Assembly: GCA_964510575.1 (NCBI GenBank)
Contig: CAZECN010000052.1
Location: 1-14,089, forward strand
From: CALKYB01 sp964510575
GTDB taxonomy: Bacteria > Bdellovibrionota_C > UBA2361 > SZUA-149 > CALKYB01
Length of the DNA stretch: 14,089 nucleotides
Reading direction: 5' to 3'
Positions 1 to 8,200 of the stretch are shown one piece after another; within the stretch, counting starts at the first letter, position 1, and each line of letters begins with the position of its first letter. The translations under genes and the position numbers were made by a program. The notes under the pieces are model-generated. The model ran no database searches. It saw only the letters and a list, made by a program, of their open reading frames with translations, and was not told the origin of the DNA.

Positions 1-864
1 GACCAGTACTCCCCAAATATTTGCTCCGATGAGCAGCACGAGTCCAGTATCTTCAATAACTCCATGACAAAGTGACAGTAGGCAAAGAGTCAAAAAAATA
101 TCTCTTTGACTAAGTTCATTTTTCTTAGCCTCAGCAATCAACAAACCACTACCGAAAGTAATTCCAGCCAGCAATCCTATAATAGCAACTCCGGAAGCTT
201 TAGCTGAAATTCCAGTAAGTCTCAAAACTGGTTCAAGTACCTTAGCTAGAAAATCAAGTAATCCAATCGCTTTAATCACTCGCATCAAGACAAGCAGACA
301 GAACAAAACAAAGACAGTGAAGCCAAGTGTGCTGGCTTGGTTGAGCAGCCAATCAAGAATCCCAGATTCTTCCTTCTGTGGCGCCCAAACTATAGTGGCT
401 GGTTCTTGAAAGAGTCCGAAAACACTGAAAATAAGATTTAATAACAAGCCAAAAACCAAAGCTCCTATCAGCCTAAGAGCTAGGAAAGTTTTCCAAACTC
501 CTCCTACTTGACGACAAATCGCTATCTCCACTGGAAGGCCGTGAGCTAAAAGTATCATTAAACCAAGGACTGTTGACTGAGCCACAGTTAAGGGTTCAGC
601 AAGCTGAAGGCTAACCAGAGAAGCAATGGCTCCATAAATATTGGTTAGTATTCCAGCCGCCCAAACTATTCCAATCTCTCCCGGCAGGCCCATTGGACTC
701 ATTAGAGGGGAAAGCAGTTGCCCCAGAATTTCTATTCCACCAAACTCTTTTAGAACCTTCACTATTACAAGGACAGGAATCAGGATTTTCAAAAGCTCCC
801 GAGCAACCTGCCAAGTTTCAATTAAGATCTCTTTAAGCACGTTTTCTTTAGGTAAGTTTTTCAT
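1..864 (-). CDS. Gate (nucleoside-recognition) domain membrane protein, 3' end beyond window
   Basis: 288 codons are open from an ATG at 864 to the left edge with no stop, so the C-terminus is missing. The product is strongly hydrophobic, with about seven likely membrane segments (roughly residues 22-42, 62-85, 93-115, 126-150, 178-198, 224-245 and 255-288). Two halves look alike. Residues 62-116 and 228-282 each have a Gly-rich helix (AAGILTN, LAGITFG) followed about 40 residues later by an HG-x-x-E motif (HGLPVE, HGVIED). This matches the twin Gate-domain arrangement of nucleoside-recognition/SpmA-SpmB-type proteins. The family is inner-membrane and transporter-like, but its substrate is generally not established, so I give no symbol. 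It follows rpoC on the same strand with only a terminator between them. The start is the first in-frame ATG, but no clear Shine-Dalgarno sequence precedes it, so the exact start is uncertain. Confidence 0.8.
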   Translation of the reverse strand, partial: MKNLPKENVLKEILIETWQVARELLKILIPVLVIVKVLKEFGGIEILGQLLSPLMSPMGLPGEIGIVWAAGILTNIYGAIASLVSLQLAEPLTVAQSTVLGLMILLAHGLPVEIAICRQVGGVWKTFLALRLIGALVFGLLLNLIFSVFGLFQEPATIVWAPQKEESGILDWLLNQASTLGFTVFVLFCLLVLMRVIKAIGLLDFLAKVLEPVLRLTGISAKASGVAIIGLLAGITFGSGLLIAEAKKNELSQRDIFLTLCLLSLCHGVIEDTGLVLLIGANIWGVLV

Positions 865-877
865 TTTTCATCATAAA

Positions 878-907
878 AAAAGGGCCTGGTTTTAAGCAGG
901 CCCTTTT
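878..907 (-). terminator. Rho-independent terminator after rpoC
   Basis: A perfect 11-bp stem, AAAAGGGCCTG (878-888) with CAGGCCCTTTT (897-907), has an 8-nt loop. On the minus strand the stem runs into a seven-T tract (complement of 875-881), the textbook intrinsic terminator form. It lies 23 bases after the rpoC stop and should end the rpoBC transcript. The T tract finishes about 10 bases before the ATG of the next gene. The plus-strand side also has a short T4, so weak bidirectional activity is possible. Confidence 0.9.
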
Positions 908-930
908 GAGAAACGTATGTCTTTAAATGA

Positions 931-3900
931 CTACGGTCTAGTTGGGGCCCCTGGAACAAAAGAAGCTGCCGGGCGAATTTCAGTTGTCGCTCCCGAGTCA
1001 CTTCCCACAGAACCTGGAACAACTACTACAGTATCCCGAGCACTTTTATCCTCAACTCCATCAACTTTAACTTCAGCTCTACCCGTTTCCTTAGAGACAA
1101 AACCAGTTCCGGCAGGAATCAATCGTCCCATAATGACGCTCTCTTTCAAACCTCGCAGGTTGTCAGTTTTCGCAGACAACGAAGCCTCAGTAAGAACTTT
1201 AGTGGTCTCCTGGAAACTCGCAGCAGAAATAAAACTCTCAGTAGAAAGAGAAGCCTTAGTGATACCCAGTAAAACTGGCTCAAAGGTAGCAGGCTCTCCA
1301 CCGTCACCAAGAACTCTCTTATTCTCATCTCTAAAAACATGTCGGTCCACGACATCCTGTTGAAGGAAATGAGTATCACCAGAGTCTACAACTCTAACTT
1401 TAGAAAGCATCTGACGAACGATCACTTCAATATGCTTGTCGTTGATTCGAACACCCTGAAGTCGGTAAACTTCTTGGGCCTCATCCACAAGATATCTAGT
1501 GAGTTCATACAATCCAAGAACGGCTAAAATATCATGAGGATCAGGTTGACCAGCTGTTAACTGCTCCCCTGCTCTAACTCGGTCTCCTTCAGCAACAAGG
1601 AACTGCTTGCTCTTACTAATCTGGTACTCAACTTGCTCCCCAACATCAGGTGTCACGTATACTCTACGCTTTCCTCGAATGTCATCACCAAAGCTTATAA
1701 CTCCATCAATTTCAGACATGCTTGCTGGAGTTTTTGGCTTTCTAGCTTCAAACAGTTCAGCGACTCGAGGCAAACCACCGGTAATGTCCTTAGTCTTGGT
1801 AGATTCACGCTCACGCTTAGCAAGAACGGAACCCGGGAAAACTTCCTCCCCGTTTTCTACCGCGATCTTAACTCCAACCGGCATGTAGAAGATGTGCTCT
1901 TCACCGTTCGCTTCAGTTACGATAATAGCAGGTCTCAAGTCAGAACTTCTATCCTTGGCCTCAACAATCTCCCTTTCCGCGAAACCAGTTCTATCATCTG
2001 ATTTCTCTTCCATGGTCAGCTCGTTGATATCCTGCCATCGAATCGTTCCACCAAACTCTGTGAGAACAGGAATCGAGAATGGATCCCACTCTGCCAACAT
2101 ATCCCCTGCTTTCACGGTAGCATTGTCTTCGACTTTTACGACCGCACCGTAAACCAGTTTATGGTTTTCTCTCTCACGACCATCCTTTGGATCGAGAACG
2201 CTGATTTCAGCCTTACGACTCATCACAACGAAACCACGAGGTGATTCAATAAGATTTGCATCACGGAACTCGACCTGACCTGGGAACCTTGCAAGAAGAT
2301 TCGTCTGTTCAGCTCTACCAGTTGCAGTTCCACCAACGTGGAACGTTCTCATCGTAAGCTGCGTTCCTGGCTCACCAATTGACTGAGCTGCAACTACACC
2401 AACAGCTTCGCCTAGGTTAGCCAAGCGACCTCGCGACAAGTCACGACCGTAACAAAGGACACAAACTCCGTGTCTACTCTCACAGGTCAAAGGACTTCTG
2501 ATATTTAAACGGTCAATTCCTGCTTCAGTAATTCTCTCAGAAAGTTCTTCATCGATCTCGATATTCTTCTCGACTAGAAGCTCTCCACTAATTGGATCCA
2601 AGACATCTTCTAGAGTTACACGACCAAGAATACGCTCACTAAGAGGCTCAATGATCTCTCCTCCTTCACTCAACGGAGAAACCTCAACACCTTTAATTGT
2701 TTTACAGTTATACTCTGTAACAACACAGTCCTGAGCAACGTCCACTAGCCTTCTAGTCAAATAACCAGAGTTAGCAGTTTTCAAAGCGGTGTCAGCAAGA
2801 CCCTTTCTGGCTCCGTGAGTAGAAATAAAATACTCACCAACTGAAAGACCTTCACGGAAGTTCGCCTTAATCGGAGTTTCAATAATCGAACCATCCGGCT
2901 TAGCCATCAGTCCACGCATTCCGGCCAGCTGTCTAATTTGCTGATTAGAACCCCTCGCACCAGAGTCAGCCATCATGAAAATAGGATTGAAACTTGGTCC
3001 CTCCACCGACTCAGCTCCTTCCTTCTCAAAGGTTTCGGTTGAAATACCCTGAATCATGTCCGAGGCAACTCGGTCACCAATATCAGCCCAGATATCAATA
3101 GCCTTATTATAACGCTCACCAGAGGTGATCAGACCTTCTTGATATTGGTTTTCAACTTCAGCAACCCTAGACTCAGCTTCCTCAAGCAAAGTCCTTTTAG
3201 CATCTGGAATTTCCATATCTGCCATAGCGATTGAAATACCAGCTCGAGTCGAAAATTTGTAACCTGTGTTCTTTAGTCGGTCAGAAAGAAGAACTGTATC
3301 TTTGGCTCCACAAATTCTAAAGCAGTCATCAATAAGTTTTCCAAGCTGCTTTTTATTCATCACCTTATCGGCATGTTCAAATCCAAGCTTATCTGGGAAA
3401 ACATCGTAAAGAAGAACTCGACCAACGGTTGTTTCCCAAAGTTTTCCTTCGATTCTAACTTTAACCTTCGCTTGAAGCTCAATTACCTTCTCTTCGTAGG
3501 CCATCAATACTTCTTCAGGACTGGAGAATACACGCCCCTGTCCTTTTGCAAACGGACGCTCTCGAGTCATGTAATAAAGTCCGAGGACGATATCCTGAGT
3601 AGGTCCAATAATTGGTTTGCCGTTAGCTGGACTAAGAATGTTGTTGGTAGACATCATCAACACTCTGGCTTCAACCTGAGCCTCAACTGATAGCGGAACG
3701 TGAACCGCCATCTGGTCACCATCAAAGTCAGCGTTAAATGCCGTACAAACTAATGGGTGAAGCCTAATCGCTTTACCTTCAATCAATACAGGCTCAAAAG
3801 CTTGGATCCCTAGTCTGTGAAGAGTAGGAGCTCGGTTTAACATCACCGGGTGCTCTTGAATAACTTCAGCCAAGATGTCCCAAACCACTGGCTTCTCTTG

Positions 3901-5106
3901 CTCAACCATTTTCTTCGCACTCTTAATCGTAGTGACGAAGCCTTTCTCTTCTAACTTGTTGTATATAAATGGTTTGAATAGCTCCAAGGCCATTTTCTTG
4001 GGCAAACCGCACTGGTGCAACTTCAACTCCGGTCCAACAACAATTACCGAACGACCTGAGTAGTCAACACGTTTTCCCAGAAGGTTCTGACGGAAACGTC
4101 CAGTCTTACCTTTAAGCATATCACTCAGGGACTTAAGCGGTCGCTTATTAGCTCCAGTGATAGTTCTTCCACGACGTCCATTATCAAACAGAGCATCAAC
4201 AGCTTCCTGAAGCATTCTTTTCTCGTTTCGAATAATGATATCCGGAGCATTAAGATCCATCAGCTTTTTCAATCGATTGTTTCGATTGATAACTCGACGG
4301 TAAAGATCGTTCAGGTCACTGGTTGCAAATCTTCCACCATCCAATGGAACCAAAGGTCTTAGATCAGGTGGAATAACCGGAATCACTTCCAAGATTAACC
4401 ACTCTGGCTTGTTGCCAGAATCAAGAATTGAGTAAACAACTTTAAGACGCTTAGCGAGTTTCTTCCTTTTAGCCTCACTAGTTGCCTCTTTCATTTCCTT
4501 AGAAAGTCTTGGAGCAAGCTCGTGAAGATCTAACCCAGCCAAAAGCTCCCGGACAGCTTCTGCACCAATACCGGCTCTGAAAGTATCTCCGTACTCTTCT
4601 TGAGCATCTCTATACTCTCTTTCGGTAAGTAACTGGTTGTCTTCAAGCTCTGTGTCTTCAGGATCAAGTACTATGTAAGATTCAAAGTAGAGAACCTTTT
4701 CGAGATCTCTCAAAGATAGATCCAAGAGGTTACCAATTCGGCTAGGTAAACTTTTCAGGAACCAAATATGAGCAACTGGGGAAGCGAGCTCAATATGGCC
4801 CATTCTTTCACGACGCACCTTGGACTGAATTACTTCAACCCCACACTTTTCACAGACTACACCTCTGTGACGCATTCTTTTATACTTACCGCAAATACAC
4901 TCGTAGTCTTTTACAGGACCAAAAATTTTAGCGCAGAATAGACCGTCTCTCTCGGGCTTGAAAGTTCGATAGTTAATGGTTTCAGGCTTTTTGACCTGAC
5001 CAAAAGACCAAGAGCGGATTTTATCCGGACTGGCTATAGAAATCCTCATCGATGTAATATCAGATGGGTTTCTAGGCTTTTCGAAGAGGCTAAAAATATC
5101 GTCCAT
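931..5106 (-). CDS. rpoC: DNA-directed RNA polymerase subunit beta'
   Basis: This 1391-residue protein is the beta' subunit, which forms the catalytic core with RpoB. The N-terminal zinc site is complete (C70, C72, C85, C88). The active-site NADFDGD motif is at 458-464 with the Mg-binding Asp460, Asp462 and Asp464. The second zinc site is C794, C875, C882 and C885. The bridge-helix region is around 740-790. The trigger loop starts at MRTFHVGG (919-926), is interrupted by about 170 residues (930-1103, the SI3-type insertion of diderm bacteria), and resumes at TKDITGGLPRV. The C-terminus ends in a low-complexity Val/Ser/Pro tail of about 45 residues, with stop TAG. The ATG is preceded by AAAGG at suitable spacing. 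It lies 99 nt after rpoB and is presumably co-transcribed. No catalytic residue is missing. Length is close to the 1407 residues of E. coli. Confidence 0.98.
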   Translation of the reverse strand: MDDIFSLFEKPRNPSDITSMRISIASPDKIRSWSFGQVKKPETINYRTFKPERDGLFCAKIFGPVKDYECICGKYKRMRHRGVVCEKCGVEVIQSKVRRERMGHIELASPVAHIWFLKSLPSRIGNLLDLSLRDLEKVLYFESYIVLDPEDTELEDNQLLTEREYRDAQEEYGDTFRAGIGAEAVRELLAGLDLHELAPRLSKEMKEATSEAKRKKLAKRLKVVYSILDSGNKPEWLILEVIPVIPPDLRPLVPLDGGRFATSDLNDLYRRVINRNNRLKKLMDLNAPDIIIRNEKRMLQEAVDALFDNGRRGRTITGANKRPLKSLSDMLKGKTGRFRQNLLGKRVDYSGRSVIVVGPELKLHQCGLPKKMALELFKPFIYNKLEEKGFVTTIKSAKKMVEQEKPVVWDILAEVIQEHPVMLNRAPTLHRLGIQAFEPVLIEGKAIRLHPLVCTAFNADFDGDQMAVHVPLSVEAQVEARVLMMSTNNILSPANGKPIIGPTQDIVLGLYYMTRERPFAKGQGRVFSSPEEVLMAYEEKVIELQAKVKVRIEGKLWETTVGRVLLYDVFPDKLGFEHADKVMNKKQLGKLIDDCFRICGAKDTVLLSDRLKNTGYKFSTRAGISIAMADMEIPDAKRTLLEEAESRVAEVENQYQEGLITSGERYNKAIDIWADIGDRVASDMIQGISTETFEKEGAESVEGPSFNPIFMMADSGARGSNQQIRQLAGMRGLMAKPDGSIIETPIKANFREGLSVGEYFISTHGARKGLADTALKTANSGYLTRRLVDVAQDCVVTEYNCKTIKGVEVSPLSEGGEIIEPLSERILGRVTLEDVLDPISGELLVEKNIEIDEELSERITEAGIDRLNIRSPLTCESRHGVCVLCYGRDLSRGRLANLGEAVGVVAAQSIGEPGTQLTMRTFHVGGTATGRAEQTNLLARFPGQVEFRDANLIESPRGFVVMSRKAEISVLDPKDGRERENHKLVYGAVVKVEDNATVKAGDMLAEWDPFSIPVLTEFGGTIRWQDINELTMEEKSDDRTGFAEREIVEAKDRSSDLRPAIIVTEANGEEHIFYMPVGVKIAVENGEEVFPGSVLAKRERESTKTKDITGGLPRVAELFEARKPKTPASMSEIDGVISFGDDIRGKRRVYVTPDVGEQVEYQISKSKQFLVAEGDRVRAGEQLTAGQPDPHDILAVLGLYELTRYLVDEAQEVYRLQGVRINDKHIEVIVRQMLSKVRVVDSGDTHFLQQDVVDRHVFRDENKRVLGDGGEPATFEPVLLGITKASLSTESFISAASFQETTKVLTEASLSAKTDNLRGLKESVIMGRLIPAGTGFVSKETGRAEVKVDGVEDKSARDTVVVVPGSVGSDSGATTEIRPAASFVPGAPTRP

Positions 5107-5156
5107 GTTCTCTGCCTTTCTCTCTTTTAAGAAAAAATAATTTTAAACTTCAAAAT

Positions 5157-5184
5157 CCCCAGCCTTCTAAAAGAAGACCGGGGG
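5157..5184 (-). other. Stem-loop in rpoB-rpoC spacer
   Basis: The 99-nt spacer contains an inner 7-bp stem (5162-5168 with 5172-5178, one G-U) closed by an AAA/TTT triloop, extended by a 4-bp C/G stem (5157-5160 with 5181-5184) across a small internal loop. On the mRNA strand it is followed by ATTTTG and, some 20 nt later, a six-T run, so it is not a clean terminator. It may stabilise or mark a processing point between the rpoB and rpoC messages. Function is inferred only. Confidence 0.45.
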
Positions 5185-5205
5185 TAAAATACCGGGCCAA
5201 ATAAA

Positions 5206-8200
5206 CTAACCTTCCGCCGCAGGTGGTGCTTCACCAGAAGGCTCTGCTACAGCTTCCGCCGCAACGGCTCCTGCCGCTGCAGGTCTTGGCATAATTCCGC
5301 CAATTTTTGGAACAGCTCCACCAGCCCCTTCTTCCTCAACAGGCACCTTCTCCCCTTCCGACTCAATAAGCTCAAGATCCAAACCTAAACTCATCAACTC
5401 TTTACACATAACGTTAAAGGACTCAGGCAGACCTGGCTCAAGAACATTTTCACCCTTAACAATGGCTTCATACATTCTTGTTCTACCAGCAACATCATCA
5501 GACTTAACAGTCAAAAACTCCTGAAGAGAATAGGCAGCTCCGTAGGCTTCTAGAGCCCAGACCTCCATTTCTCCAAGTCTCTGACCACCAAACTGGGCCT
5601 TACCACCTAACGGCTGCTGAGTAACCAGAGAGTATGGTCCAATTGAACGAGCGTGAATTTTGTCATCCACCAAGTGATGTAGCTTCAGCATATACATAAT
5701 ACCGACTGTTACTTCTTCACTGAATGGCTCACCTGTTCTACCATCAAAAAGTTTGGTTCTAGCTAACTTGTCCAAGTCAGCCACTTCCAGCATGTTTCTA
5801 ATGTTTTCTTCCTCAGCACCCTCAAAAACTGGCGTTGCAATATGAACACCTTTAAGGTCTTTCTGAGCAAGCTCTAGAACTTCTTTGTCGTTAAGGTTAG
5901 CGATAAGAGGAGCCTTACCATCTGGCAATGCACCTTGAAGAGTATCACGAACTTCACCTGTAATCTTATCAAAACTAGGAGAGTCCTTTTTGATTCCATC
6001 TTCAATTGCAATCTCAGGATCGCAAACTTGGTCTAGAAGATTTCTCAACTTCCTTCCGACACCATAACAGGCCCAACCCAAATGAGTTTCCAGAATCTGA
6101 CCCACGTTCATACGAGACGGAACACCAAGAGGATTTAGAACCATGTCTACCGGAGTTCCATCAGGCAGGTAAGGCATATCCTCTTGAGGAAGAATTCTAG
6201 AAAGAACACCTTTGTTTCCGTGTCTTCCAGCAAACTTATCTCCAACAGATAGTCTTCGCTTAACAGCTACGAAGATCTTAACCATCTTGATTACGCCTGG
6301 AGGTAAGTCATCTCCTTTCTTGAGACGCTTAATCTTCTCAGAGATAGCAGCCCGCTTGTTGTTAATCAGTTGACCTGTTCCAACAACAATTCTGTTCAAC
6401 TCGCTGTGAATTTTATCATCTCCAATTTGAATATCTCTTAAGTATTCAAAAGGAACCGACTCAAGCATCTCTTTAGTAATCTCAACACCTTTAGGTATTA
6501 GCTGCTTTCTACCTTCATCAACTAATCTGCCGGTTGTAGTCTTACCTTCAACAAACTCTGCTAGTTGTTTAAGTGCACTTTCTCTTAGGATTCTAATCTC
6601 ATCCCGCTGATCTTGCTCTAGTCGGGCAATATCAGCTTTTTCAATCTCAAGCATACGATCATCTTTGGTCGTACCTTTTCTAGAGAATACATGAGCTGAA
6701 ATCACAGTTCCTTCAACTCCTGGCGGAAGTCGTAAACTTGTATCTCTGACTTCTCCGGCCTTTTCTCCAAAAATAGCTCGAAGAAGTTTCTCTTCAGGAG
6801 ATAGCTGGGTTTCACTCTTAGGAGTGATCTTTCCAACCATGATATCTCCAGACCGAACCTCAGCTCCGATTCTAATTACACCCGAGTCATCCAGATTTTT
6901 CAGCGCTTCTTCACCAACGTTAGGTATATCTCGAGTAATTTCTTCGTTACCTAGCTTAGTGTCACGAGCTACAGCTTCAAATTCTTCAATATGGATTGAA
7001 GTAAAAGTGTCCTCACGAACTAGCTTTTCGGAAATTAGAATCGAGTCCTCAAAGTTGTAACCACCCCAAGGCATGAAAGCTACCAGCACGTTCTTACCGA
7101 GAGCCAGCTCACCCATATCAGTGGACTGACCATCAGCAATAACTTCACCTGCTTTAACTCTATCCCCAACTCTGACAATCGGACGTTGGTTAATACAGGT
7201 GTTCTGGTTTGAGCGCTGATACTTGATTAGGTTGTAGATATCTACACCAGTATCAAGTGGATCATCCCCAACATTCTTAGCTTTTAATACTAGTCTTGTA
7301 GCATCAACTGCCTGAACCAAAGAATCCCTACGAGCAACAACTGTCGCACCAGAATCTCTAGCAACAACTTTCTCAACTCCAGTACCAACTAAAGGTGCTG
7401 AGGTTTTCAAAAGTGGAACGGCCTGACGTTGCATATTCGAGCCCATCAGAGCACGGTTCGCGTCGTCATTTTCTAGAAATGGAATCAGCGAGGCGGCGAC
7501 ACTGACTAACTGAGAAGGACTAACATCCATCAAAGATACTTCGTCTTTGGGAACACCCACGAATTCGTTGTGCTTCCTAGCAGTGACAAACTGCTCTTCA
7601 AAAGAGCCGTCCTCTTTAAGCGGAGCACTGGCCTGAGCAATTACCTCTTTAGCCTCCTCCATAGCAGACAAGAAAATTGTCTTGTTCGTAACCTTGCCAT
7701 TCTCAACTGCTCGGTAAGGTGTTTCAACGAATCCAAATTCGTTGACCCGAGCATAAGTCGCCATTGATGAGATCAAACCAATGTTTGGTCCCTCAGGAGT
7801 CTCAATCGGGCAAACTCGACCATAGTGAGTAGGATGAACGTCACGAACCTCAAAACCCGCTCGCTCCCTTGTTAGACCACCAGGTCCAAGGGCACTGAGT
7901 CTTCTTTTGTGAGTAATCTCACTAAGAGGATTAGTTTGGTCCATAAACTGACTGAGTTGAGAAGAACCAAAAAATTCCTTCAACACAGCACTAACTGGCT
8001 TATAGTTGATCAAGTCTTGAGGCATCAGGGTTTCAATATCCTGAATACTCATTCTCTCTTTGATCGCTCGCTCCATTCGAACCAATCCAATTCGATATTG
8101 GTTCTCTACAAGCTCACCAACTGATCGAACTCGACGGTTACCGAGATGGTCGATGTCATCGATTGTGTAGTTTATTGGGTCCCCAGCAGTTCTTAGCTCA

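Noticed and set aside
611..814. 67-codon minus-strand open frame inside the membrane-protein gene
   Set aside because: It is out of frame with the hydrophobic coding frame that runs from 864 to the window edge and has no membrane or domain features of its own.
917..1363. 148-codon plus-strand open frame opposite the rpoC 3' end
   Set aside because: It is a reverse-frame shadow of RpoC, Ser/Thr/Pro-rich without domain features.
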